Assembly (NCBI GenBank): GCA_963760735.1
Contig: CAVXEB010000007.1
Span: 248,001 to 312,000, forward strand
Length of the DNA stretch: 64,000 nt
From: CF-46 sp963760735
Lineage (GTDB): Bacteria; Chloroflexota; Limnocylindria; Limnocylindrales; CSP1-4
Direction: 5' to 3'
Shown: piece by piece, positions 51,611 through 58,507 of the stretch
Layout: every line of letters begins with the position of its first letter
Position numbering within the stretch: position 1 is the first letter of the stretch
Position numbers and translations under genes: made by a program
The notes under the pieces: model-generated
Database searches by the model: none
What the model was told of the DNA's origin: nothing
The model's input: only the letters and a program-made list of their open reading frames with translations

Positions 51611-53478
51611 TCGTCCGCCCCTTCCCAGGTCTCGATCAGGTCGGACAGGCCCTTGCCGGCGGGCATCATCGGGAAGACGTTCTGCTCCTCGGCAATCTCG
51701 AACCAGACGAGGGCCGGGCCGTCGACCGCCTGGGCCGCGCGGATCGCGTCGTCGACCTGGTCGGGGCTGCTGGCGCGAAACGCCGGGATGCCGAACGCGT
51801 CGGCGAGCTTGGCGAAGTCCGGGCCCGGCAGGTGGGCGGAGTGGTAGTTGCCCGCGTAGATGATCTCCTGCCACTGCCGGATCATCCCGAGCTTCTTGTT
51901 GTCGAGGAGCGCGATCTTCACCGGGATCCGGTCGGCGGTGAGGGTCATCAGCTCCTGGAAGGTCATCTGGAAGCCGCCGTCGCCGGTGATCGCCCACGTC
52001 TCGCGGTCCGGCGCGCCGAGGGCGGCGCCCATCGCCGCGGGGACGCTGAAACCCATCGTCCCGAGGCCGCCGGAGCTGACGTGGGTGTTCGGCCCCCGGA
52101 ACCCGGTGTAGCGGGCGAGCCACATCTGGTTCTGGCCCACGTCGGCGACGTACGTCGCGGCGTGGTCGGTGAGCTCGCCGATCCGCTGGATCACGTAGTC
52201 CGCGGACAGGAGGCCGTCCCGCCAGGCGCCCGAGCCGTGCCACGACGAGCCCTCCGACTCGCGCCGCCACTCGGCCAGCTCGGCGAAGTAGTCGGCTCGT
52301 TCGGCGGGATCGACGGTCTCGACCATCGGCAGGAGGGCGGTCAGGACCCGCTTGGCGTCGCCGACGATCGGCACCTCGACCGCGACGTTCTTGCCGATCT
52401 CGGCCGGGTCGATGTCGACGTGGACGATCCGGGCGTACGGCGCGTAGGTCCGGACGTTGCCCGTGACCCGGTCGTCGAAGCGCATCCCGATCGCGAAGAG
52501 CAGGTCGGCCGACTGGATCGCCCGGTTCACGTGCTTCCAGCCGTGCATGCCCATGAAGCCGTAGCTGAGCGGATGCGTCTCGTCGATCGCGCCGATCCCG
52601 AGGAGCGTATGGGCGACCGGGATCTGGGCCTTCTCCGCGAAGGCGACAAGCTCGTCCCATGCCTGGGCATGGAGCACCCCGTGGCCCGCGAGGATCACCG
52701 GGCGCTTCGCCTTCGCCAGCTCTGCCGCGGCGAGCTTCAGCTGGCGGCCGTTCGCGTCGAGGTTCGGCCGGAAGCCGGGCAGCCCGGCGACGATCTCGTC
52801 GTGGGTCGGGTGCGGGGCACTGGTCTCCTGCTGGAGGGCGTCCTTCGTGATGTCGACGTGGACCGGTCCGGGTCGGCCGGTCCGGGCGATGTGGAACGCC
52901 TCGGCGAGGACGCGGGGCAGGTCGTTCGCGTCCCGGACGAGGTAGTTGTGCTTCGTCATCGGCAGCGTGATGCCGTTGATGTCGATCTCCTGGAAGGCGT
53001 CCTTGCCGATCAGGGCCGAGGGGACGTTGCCGGTGATCGCGACCATCGGGACCGAGTCGAGGAGGGCCGTCCCGATCCCGGTCACGAGGTTGGTGGCACC
53101 TGGTCCGGACGTCCCCATGCAGACCCCGACCTCGCCGGTGACCCGGGCGTAGCCGTCGGCCGCGTGGGCGCCGCCCTGCTCGTGGCGAACGAGGACGTGA
53201 CGGAGCTCCGGGTAGTCGCCGAGGACGTCGTACAGAGGCAGGATCACGCCGCCCGGATAGCTGAAGAAGACGTCGACACCCTGGAGGAGGAGGGCCTCGC
53301 ACACGACGTCCGCGCCGATCCGGGTGCGCTTCCGCGGCCGGGCGTCGTCGAGCATGGCCCGACGGGCGGCCTCGACGGCGGCCGCGTGGGCGGTCCCCTC
53401 ACCGGGGATGTGGCTGCGCCGGCCCGTCTTCGTCGCCGGCTCCGGCGGTGCCGACGCCTGGCCCTTCGTCATCGTCAT
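51607..53478 (-). CDS. ilvB: acetolactate synthase large (catalytic) subunit
   Basis: 623 residues, ATG 53478. ThDP enzyme: N-terminal Pyr domain with FSYPGGVILPLYDVL and the catalytic Glu in LVRHEQGGAHAADGYAR, GTSGPGATNLVTGI; central FAD-binding domain; C-terminal PP domain with the GDGGFQMTFQELMTL to NKKLGMIRQWQE thiamine-diphosphate/Mg motif (GDG with an Asn some 26 residues later). About 55 extra residues precede the first domain, which is common in actinobacterial and chloroflexi AHAS. It makes acetolactate from pyruvate and acetohydroxybutyrate with 2-ketobutyrate. First structural gene of the operon, downstream of the attenuator. Confidence 0.96.
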   Translation of the reverse strand: MTMTKGQASAPPEPATKTGRRSHIPGEGTAHAAAVEAARRAMLDDARPRKRTRIGADVVCEALLLQGVDVFFSYPGGVILPLYDVLGDYPELRHVLVRHEQGGAHAADGYARVTGEVGVCMGTSGPGATNLVTGIGTALLDSVPMVAITGNVPSALIGKDAFQEIDINGITLPMTKHNYLVRDANDLPRVLAEAFHIARTGRPGPVHVDITKDALQQETSAPHPTHDEIVAGLPGFRPNLDANGRQLKLAAAELAKAKRPVILAGHGVLHAQAWDELVAFAEKAQIPVAHTLLGIGAIDETHPLSYGFMGMHGWKHVNRAIQSADLLFAIGMRFDDRVTGNVRTYAPYARIVHVDIDPAEIGKNVAVEVPIVGDAKRVLTALLPMVETVDPAERADYFAELAEWRRESEGSSWHGSGAWRDGLLSADYVIQRIGELTDHAATYVADVGQNQMWLARYTGFRGPNTHVSSGGLGTMGFSVPAAMGAALGAPDRETWAITGDGGFQMTFQELMTLTADRIPVKIALLDNKKLGMIRQWQEIIYAGNYHSAHLPGPDFAKLADAFGIPAFRASSPDQVDDAIRAAQAVDGPALVWFEIAEEQNVFPMMPAGKGLSDLIETWEGADE

Positions 53479-53565
53479 CGTCCTGCCTGCCCTCAATGCC
53501 GTGGTCTCGACGCCAGCGCGGCGCTCCCCTCCCCGCCGTGCTGGCATGATCCCTCGCGGGCCAAC

Positions 53566-53591
53566 AAAAAACCCTCGCCACCCGGCGAGGG
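53566..53591 (-). terminator. intrinsic terminator in ilv leader (attenuator)
   Basis: On the transcribed strand an 8-bp perfect stem, ccctcgcc with ggcgaggg (53584-53591 and 53572-53579), is followed immediately by TTTTTTG (53571-53565). It lies 88 bases before the ilvB start and 30 bases after the leader ORF stop. A terminator between promoter and first structural gene implies premature termination control. GGCGGG at 53658-53653 can pair with its 5' arm and could act as antiterminator. Confidence 0.85.
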
Positions 53592-53620
53592 TCCCGTTGG
53601 TCTGCGGTGGTGCGTCGCGT

Positions 53621-53836
53621 CTAGCGCCCGTCCCTCCGTGTTCCTCCGTTCTCCCGCCGGGAGCCGGTAATGAGGAGGCCGAGAAGGCCGTCAAGACCGA
53701 CGAGAAGCGAGCGAAGGAAGCCAAGGAGCGTGCCGTCGTTGAGACCTGCGTCGTTCAAGGGCATCTGGACGCGCCGACCGTCCGTCGTCACGACGACGGC
53801 GACATGGCGGCGATTCCGGCCATCGAACAGACCCAC
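53621..53836 (-). CDS. ilv operon leader peptide (Leu/Val/Ile-rich)
   Basis: 71 codons from GTG 53836, with GGGAGA just upstream, to TAG at 53621. The first 40 residues include HVAVVVTTDGRRVQMPLND. Codons 37-56 (53728-53669) read LLGFLRSLLVGLDGLLGLLI: 11 Leu, 1 Val and 1 Ile in 20, and five of the Leu codons are CTT, which is uncommon in a genome this GC-rich. The run is followed directly by sequence able to form an antiterminator and then by a terminator. This is the arrangement of ribosome-mediated attenuation. It is longer than classical leader peptides, so a small functional membrane protein remains possible. Confidence 0.65.
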   Translation of the reverse strand: MGLFDGRNRRHVAVVVTTDGRRVQMPLNDAGLNDGTLLGFLRSLLVGLDGLLGLLITGSRRENGGTRRDGR

Positions 53837-53879
53837 GTTGTCTCCCGCACGCTGCCCGGCTGAACCGGGCGGTTTGCGC

Positions 53880-53908
53880 AGTCTACGAGGCGCTCCGTGA
53901 TCATGCAA
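53880..53908 (-). promoter_or_regulatory. sigma-70-type promoter of the ilv-leu operon
   Basis: On the minus strand TTGCAT (53908-53903) and TAGACT (53885-53880) are separated by exactly 17 bases. Transcription would begin near 53873. The transcript would then contain a small hairpin (gcccgg/ccgggc), the leader ORF and the attenuator. Confidence 0.65.
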
Positions 53909-54015
53909 CCACCCGGACCCCACGTCAGTGCTCGTGCCTGCACGAAGGTGAACGGTGCCCGGCGCCGCCGGATCCCGCGTGGGCATCGGCCGTGCCGCGA
54001 TCGGCCCCGAATCGA

Positions 54016-54043
54016 CGAGACCGCCGGTCAACCGGCGGTCTCG
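54016..54043. terminator. strong palindrome between ilv promoter and twin-peptide genes
   Basis: 13-bp perfect inverted repeat, cgagaccgccggt (54016-54028) with accggcggtctcg (54031-54043). It lies downstream of the twin-peptide genes and upstream of the ilv promoter and could insulate the two units. No T-run on either side. Confidence 0.5.
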
Positions 54044-54052
54044 CTTGGACAA

Positions 54053-54070
54053 GACCCTCGTGCGAGGGTC
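54053..54070 (-). terminator. terminator of the twin-peptide operon
   Basis: 8-bp stem gaccctcg/cgagggtc with a 2-base spacer, 3 bases after the stop of the second peptide. On the transcribed strand it is followed by TTGTCC. Together with the 13-bp palindrome it ends the riboswitch-controlled transcript. Confidence 0.6.
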
Positions 54071-54073
54071 GAG

Positions 54074-54178
54074 CTAAACCTTCCAGCGCTGTCCGGCCTC
54101 GAGCACGAGCGCGGAGCTCGCGATCGCCGACACGACCAAGAGGACTCGAAAGGCCTGAGCCTTCAGCATTCGAGTCAT
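54074..54178 (-). CDS. micro-protein B of the c-di-GMP riboswitch operon (34-residue membrane peptide)
   Basis: 34 residues from ATG 54178, which shares a base with the stop of the preceding peptide (TGATG), so translation is coupled. Basic start MTRMLKAQAFR, one hydrophobic helix VLLVVSAIASSALVL, and C-terminal EAGQRWKV. The Gly-x-Arg-Trp end matches the end of its neighbour, and both have the same basic-hydrophobic-RW layout, suggesting a diverged duplicate. Too short for automatic gene calls. Likely a single-pass membrane peptide with its Arg-Trp end at the membrane border. Function unknown. A terminator follows at once. Confidence 0.6.
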   Translation of the reverse strand: MTRMLKAQAFRVLLVVSAIASSALVLEAGQRWKV

Positions 54179-54270
54179 CAGTCCCACCAGCGGAGGCCGG
54201 CGCCAATCGTCAGGGCCATCGACGCCACGAGCGCCAGCGCCCATGTGAGGCGCACCAGGTTGCCCTTCAC
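54178..54270 (-). CDS. micro-protein A of the c-di-GMP riboswitch operon (30-residue membrane peptide)
   Basis: 30 residues from GTG 54270 with a strong AAGGAG (54282-54277) 6 bases upstream. Start VKGNLVRLTW, a hydrophobic helix ALALVASMALTI, and C-terminal GAGLRWWD. It lies directly downstream of the riboswitch at 54299-54392, whose expression platform can hide its ribosome site. Independent support for it being a real gene: good ribosome site, riboswitch placement, coupling to a similar peptide, and terminator after the pair. It could be a regulator of a membrane enzyme, a signal or a toxin-like peptide; nothing in the sequence decides. Confidence 0.65.
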   Translation of the reverse strand: MKGNLVRLTWALALVASMALTIGAGLRWWD

Positions 54271-54274
54271 ATTC

Positions 54275-54289
54275 GACTCCTTCTGAGTC
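54275..54289 (-). promoter_or_regulatory. ribosome-site-sequestering hairpin
   Basis: gactc/gagtc stem (54289-54285 with 54279-54275) and a 5-base loop AGAAG. The AAGGAG site of micro-protein A spans loop and 3' arm, so the hairpin competes with ribosome binding. Likely expression platform of the adjacent riboswitch. Confidence 0.55.
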
Positions 54290-54298
54290 TGTCGAGGT

Positions 54299-54392
54299 CG
54301 TCGGCACCCTGGCAACCGGGCGGTCTCCGGGGGAGATCCCTGGCTTTGCGTCCCCGCCTCGCGACGGGTTTGCCCTGGACAGTAATGCCGGC
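54299..54392 (-). ncRNA. cyclic di-GMP-I (GEMM) riboswitch
   Basis: Transcribed strand has the conserved core: CAGGGCAAACC, a CGUC-GCGA-GGCG hairpin with GNRA tetraloop, then GGGACGCAAAGCC, a second hairpin (UCUCC/GGAGA), and the closing strand GGUUGCC that pairs with GGCAA-CC. Outer CGGCA/UGCCG pairs extend the basal helix. These are hallmark positions of the GEMM-I aptamer. The middle G of AGGGC, the base that separates c-di-GMP from cGAMP classes if my alignment to the Vibrio Vc2 aptamer holds, is G, favouring c-di-GMP. It ends about 16 bases before the ribosome site of micro-protein A. Confidence 0.87.
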
Positions 54393-54524
54393 GGAGGGAC
54401 AACTCGCCCCTCGAGCCGAAGATGGGCCGTTCGTCCCCGTTCAGACATCGGACGAAGGTCCCGGAGGCCGACGGCGTGTGGGGGAGGTGTCGGCTGGCAC
54501 CGTCACCCCGCCGCACCGGGTGAG
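54393..54524 (-). other. spacer between DUF5317 gene and riboswitch
   Basis: 132 bases between the DUF5317 stop and the aptamer. It probably holds the promoter of the twin-peptide transcript, since the riboswitch should begin its own mRNA. I see no clear -35/-10 pair and no further gene. Confidence 0.35.
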
Positions 54525-55088
54525 TCAGGCCGGGCCGGGCGCCCGTTCCGACCGGTTGGCCGCCTTCCTGCCCCGCCGCATGACGGCGACGAGCAGCACG
54601 AAGACGCCGATCGCGAGCAGAACGTCGCCGATGCTGATGATGTTCGCGAACGGCAGCCACCTCGGCAGGGGAATCCGGTCGACGAGCAGCTCGAGAGCCG
54701 GAGACGCGACGATCGCGCTGTTCGAATAGGCGGACGGCGCTTCGCGGCCGAAGGTCGCGGCGGCTGCCTCCGTGGTCGGCATGTAGCCGCCGTTCGAGAT
54801 GATCGCGGCCATGTTGCAGGCCGCGCCCAGCACGATCAGGGGCAACCCGGGCAGATCGAGATTGCGAAGGACGGCCGCGACGACCACAAGGGTCGAGGCC
54901 ATGTACAGGATCGGTCCCGCATCGCCGACCCGTTCGGCGACGACGTCCGAGAACAACACGATCTGGGCCAGGAAGCCGACCAGGATCAGCGGAGCCCAGC
55001 GGAAGCGGATCTCGGCGAGTGCGGCGACCCGGCCACCCGTTGCCACGCCGACGACGATCCCGGCGATCAGGGCATACAGGATGAACAT
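54525..55088 (-). CDS. DUF5317 family membrane protein (copy 1)
   Basis: 187 residues. ATG 55088 shares one base with the stop of the GGDEF-EAL gene (TGATG), so it is translationally coupled to it. Five or so membrane segments. Family features: MFILYALIAGIVVGVATGG, a PLILVGFLAQIVLF segment, LGAACNMAAIISNGGYMP and SIGDVLLAIGVFVLL. The extracytoplasmic loop (about 105-135) carries the conserved NGGxMP that begins it. DUF5317 proteins occur mainly in Chloroflexota, Firmicutes and Actinobacteria and have no assigned function. Coupling to a c-di-GMP enzyme suggests involvement in the same signal path. Confidence 0.85.
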   Translation of the reverse strand: MFILYALIAGIVVGVATGGRVAALAEIRFRWAPLILVGFLAQIVLFSDVVAERVGDAGPILYMASTLVVVAAVLRNLDLPGLPLIVLGAACNMAAIISNGGYMPTTEAAAATFGREAPSAYSNSAIVASPALELLVDRIPLPRWLPFANIISIGDVLLAIGVFVLLVAVMRRGRKAANRSERAPGPA

Positions 55089-57784
55089 CAGCCGGCCCCG
55101 TGGCGTGCCGGTTGCGGCGCGACCCGCCGGACCGGCCGCGCGTTCTCGGCGGCAGCGGCGTCACGCCTGGACCACAGCTTGGCGGCCACGGTCCCGCCGT
55201 CGGCCGGCCGGGCGAACAGGTACCCCTGGCCGAGCTCGCAGCCGAGCTCCCGCAAGGCCGTCAGCTGGACGTCGTCCTCGATCCCCTCGGCGACCACTCG
55301 GAGGTCGAGTGTCCGGCCGAGCGCAATGATCGCCCGGGCGAAGGCCCAGTCGTCGGACGCCGCGTCGGAGCTGCCGATGAACTCGCGGGCGATCTTCAGG
55401 ATGTCCACCTGGAAGCGACGGAGGTAGCCGAGGGACGAGTAGCCGGTCCCGAAGTCGTCGATGGCGATCCGGATGCCGAGGGCGCGGAGGGCCTGGAGCC
55501 GAGCGATCGTCGTGTGGGTGTCGTGGAACATCGCCGATTCCGTGAGCTCGAGGATCAGATCGGCCGCCGGGAAGCCCGTCTCGGCGAGGATCGCCTGGAC
55601 ATCGTCGACGAAGGTCGGCTGCTGGAGCTGGGCCGCCGAGAGGTTGACCGACAGGGCGACCTGGTCGACGTTCCGGTCGCGTCGCCACGAAACGACCTCG
55701 CGGCAGCTCTCCAGAAGCATCCAGCTGCCGAGGGCAAGGATGGTTCCGTTCTCCTCGGCGAGACGGATGAACTCGTCGGGCCGAAGGATGCCGCGGGCGG
55801 GGTGCCGCCAGCGGACCAGCGCCTCGACGCCGTAGGTCTCGCCGGTTTCGAGCGCCACGATCGGCTGATAGTGGGCGACGAGCTCGCCCCGGCCGATGCT
55901 CTTCGACAGCTCCGACGCGAGCGCGTGCCGCTCGACGAGCGCCGCGTGCATCGTCGGCTCGAACACTGCGTAGCGGTTCTTGCCGCCGGCCTTGGCCGTG
56001 TACATCGCGACGTCCGCGTTCCGGAGGAGCTCGTCGGCCCGCTCGCTCTCGACGCGTGCCGCGGCGACCCCGATGCTCGCCGCGATCCCGATCTCCTGGC
56101 CGTCGATCTGGAGCGGCGCCTGGAGCGCCTCCAGGATCCGCCGGCAGACGGCGACGCTTTCGCCGAGGTCGGTCGTGTCCTCGAGGAGGATCGCGAACTC
56201 GTCGCCGCCCAGGCGGGCCGCGAGGTCGGTGTTCCGAACGCAGCCCCGGACCCGGTCGGCGACCGCGATGAGCAGGCGGTCGCCTGCGACGTGGCCGAGG
56301 GTGTCGTTGACGACCTTGAAGTCGTCGAGGTCCACGAACAGGACGACCGGGCGCCGCAGGCCGGTGTCTGCAAGGATCCGCTCGTCGACCTGCTCGACGA
56401 ACAGGCTCCGGTTGGCGAGCCCGGTCAGCGGGTCGTGGTAGGCCTGGTAGCGGAGTTGCTCCTTGAGCCGGGAGAGCTCGGCGAGCGACTGTTCCAGCTG
56501 GCCGTTCTCGAGCGCGACGGCGGCCTGGTTGGCGAGCGTCTCGAGGAGCCGCAGGTCGTCCTCGCTGAAGCTCGTTCCCTCGGTCAGCCGGTTGGCGACC
56601 AGCAGCGAGCCCATCACCTCGGACTCACCACGGAGTGGGGCGACCATCGCCTGGCGAATCGTGGCCCGGTCGGGCTCGAACGGCGTCGGGCTGTAGAAGA
56701 AGGCGTGCGGCTCGTTCCGGATGCGTCGCGAGATCGGGTCGTCCGGCGAGTACGGCACCGGCACCATCACGCTCGCCGGGGCGCCGTCGAGACTCGTCGT
56801 GCGGAGCGAGTCCTCACCGATCACGCGCGGATGGAGGACGACCTCCGCGCGCTCCGCGCGAAACATCTCTCGAGCATGGTCGAGCAGGGCGACGATCGCG
56901 GAGTCGAGCTCCGGCGAGTGCTGGAGGATCCGGCCGGACTGATACAGGAACTCGAGCCGTTCGCCTTTCTCGCGCTCCGAGAGATAGGCGCGATAGGCGA
57001 GGAAGACGGTCACGAGCGGGACCACGAGGAGCCACAGGAGGCCCGCATCGAGCCACAGGATCGATACGGCCAGGAGGGCGAGGCTCGTGTTGGCGACCGC
57101 GACGAGACCGCCGAACTGGATCATCTGCGGCAGCTTCTGGAACTGCGGGGCACCACCCGACAGCGAGATCGCGGTCGCAATCGTCAGCGCGGACAGGACG
57201 GTCGTCGTCAGCGTCGCCCCGAACGCGGCCAGCCAGTCGACCGCCTGCGGCGTCCCGTCCAGCGACGCGGTCAGGTGGAACACCACGAGGGAGGCCGTCG
57301 CGCCGAGCGCGAAGTTCGTGAGGTTGAAGGCGAACTTCAACGGCGGCTGGCGGAACCACGCCAGGGCGACGGCCGAGCCCGTGACGACGGCGAGAACGTA
57401 GTCGTGAGGGCTGAGCAGGAACAGGCCGATCACGGCCGGAAACTCGCTCAGGGAGAAGCTGTGGGCCTCGCGCCGGAAGTGGACGTCGATGACCTTCAGC
57501 TCGGCCAGGCAGAAGCCCGCCGCGACGAGCGGCCAGGGGAAGTCCAGCGGGACGGACGTGACGAACTCGCGCGGCTCCAGGATCAGGACGTCGAGGAGCA
57601 GCGCGACGAGGGCGAGCACGGCGGTGAAGAGCCAGACGCGAACGGCCGGCGAGAGGGCGGTCAGCCGCAGCCGATCGAGGCGTCGCCCGTCCACGACGGC
57701 GACGCCGACGTCGCGGTCCTGGTCGCTGCTGGCTCGACCGATCGCTGGCTGTTGTGGCGGGCTCCCGCCCACGCGCGCCTCCAT
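55088..57784 (-). CDS. membrane GAF-GGDEF-EAL cyclic-di-GMP turnover protein
   Basis: 898 residues, ATG start. About eight membrane helices (45-275, MASE-like sensor not matched to a named type), a GAF domain (about 290-435, SVMVPVPYSPDDPISRRI, VAPLRGESEVMGSLLVANRL), a GGDEF domain (about 450-615) with intact RLGGDEFAIL, and an EAL domain (about 630-870) with YGVEALVRWRHP, SVNLSAAQLQQP, LELTESAMF, DDFGTGYSSLGYL and VVAEGIED. Both active-site signatures are intact, so it may be a diguanylate cyclase, a phosphodiesterase or both. The I-site RxxD is not obvious. It is followed by DUF5317 copy 1 and then the c-di-GMP riboswitch. Confidence 0.93.
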   Translation of the reverse strand: MEARVGGSPPQQPAIGRASSDQDRDVGVAVVDGRRLDRLRLTALSPAVRVWLFTAVLALVALLLDVLILEPREFVTSVPLDFPWPLVAAGFCLAELKVIDVHFRREAHSFSLSEFPAVIGLFLLSPHDYVLAVVTGSAVALAWFRQPPLKFAFNLTNFALGATASLVVFHLTASLDGTPQAVDWLAAFGATLTTTVLSALTIATAISLSGGAPQFQKLPQMIQFGGLVAVANTSLALLAVSILWLDAGLLWLLVVPLVTVFLAYRAYLSEREKGERLEFLYQSGRILQHSPELDSAIVALLDHAREMFRAERAEVVLHPRVIGEDSLRTTSLDGAPASVMVPVPYSPDDPISRRIRNEPHAFFYSPTPFEPDRATIRQAMVAPLRGESEVMGSLLVANRLTEGTSFSEDDLRLLETLANQAAVALENGQLEQSLAELSRLKEQLRYQAYHDPLTGLANRSLFVEQVDERILADTGLRRPVVLFVDLDDFKVVNDTLGHVAGDRLLIAVADRVRGCVRNTDLAARLGGDEFAILLEDTTDLGESVAVCRRILEALQAPLQIDGQEIGIAASIGVAAARVESERADELLRNADVAMYTAKAGGKNRYAVFEPTMHAALVERHALASELSKSIGRGELVAHYQPIVALETGETYGVEALVRWRHPARGILRPDEFIRLAEENGTILALGSWMLLESCREVVSWRRDRNVDQVALSVNLSAAQLQQPTFVDDVQAILAETGFPAADLILELTESAMFHDTHTTIARLQALRALGIRIAIDDFGTGYSSLGYLRRFQVDILKIAREFIGSSDAASDDWAFARAIIALGRTLDLRVVAEGIEDDVQLTALRELGCELGQGYLFARPADGGTVAAKLWSRRDAAAAENARPVRRVAPQPARHGAG

Positions 57785-57878
57785 TCCGCCCCGGTAGCAC
57801 GTGTTGTACGTGTCCGACGGAGGCTCGGGCGGTAGGTCCGAGGTACGGGGTGGCGCAGGACGAATGGCGCGGGCGGCG

Positions 57879-58421
57879 TCAGGAGGCGGTCCCGATCGGG
57901 TCCGGTCGACGCCGCATGGCCGCCGCGATCGCGACGGCGACGCCGACGCCGATCAGGACGTCACCGACGCTGAAGACGTTGGCCATGGGCAGCCACGCTG
58001 GCAGGGCGAACACGTCGGTGAGCGGTGCGAGCACGGGCTCGGCGTCGACGACGCTGTTCGTGTTTCCGCCCACGCTCATCCCCAGCGACGCGAGGGCGTC
58101 GGAGCTCGCCGGCATGGCGCCGCCGTTGGCGACGATCGCGGCGACGTTCAGGCCGGCCCCGATCACGATCAGCGGCAGGCCGGTCAGCCGGAGATTCGCG
58201 AGGACGACGACCCCGACGAGGACGGTCGAGCCGACATAGATCGTCCGTGCGATCGGCTCCGACAGCCCGTCGGCGAGCGGCGAGAAGAGGACCAGCTGGA
58301 TGGCCAGGGCGACGAGGGCGAGCGGCGCCAGCCGGAAGTGGACGCCGGCGAGGTGCTCCAGCCGGCCGCCGAGCAGGAGGCCGCCGACCAGCCCGGCCAC
58401 GACCCCGTAGAGGATGAACAC
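57879..58421 (-). CDS. DUF5317 family membrane protein (copy 2)
   Basis: 180 residues, ATG start. Paralogue of the copy at 54525-55088 and aligned along its whole length: MFILYGVVAGLVGGLLLGGR, LVALAIQLVLFSPLAD, GLPLIVIGAGLNVAAIVANG, then GAMPAS, and LPAWLPMANVFSVGDVLIGV. Function unknown. It precedes the GGDEF-EAL gene by 94 bases on the same strand, so the enzyme is bracketed by two DUF5317 proteins. Its start faces the divergent leuC gene across 86 bases. Confidence 0.85.
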   Translation of the reverse strand: MFILYGVVAGLVGGLLLGGRLEHLAGVHFRLAPLALVALAIQLVLFSPLADGLSEPIARTIYVGSTVLVGVVVLANLRLTGLPLIVIGAGLNVAAIVANGGAMPASSDALASLGMSVGGNTNSVVDAEPVLAPLTDVFALPAWLPMANVFSVGDVLIGVGVAVAIAAAMRRRPDPIGTAS

Positions 58422-58507
58422 GCCACCAGTATCGGACGTGGCAAGCCGTCGCCGGACCCTGTGCTAGCCTCAGGCCCCGTTCCCTCCCCCACCGAGCCTG
58501 GACCGCC

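Noticed and set aside
53592..53880. T-box leader before ilvB
   Set aside because: No GGUGGNACCGCG-type T-box sequence precedes the terminator; a Leu-rich ORF explains the leader better.
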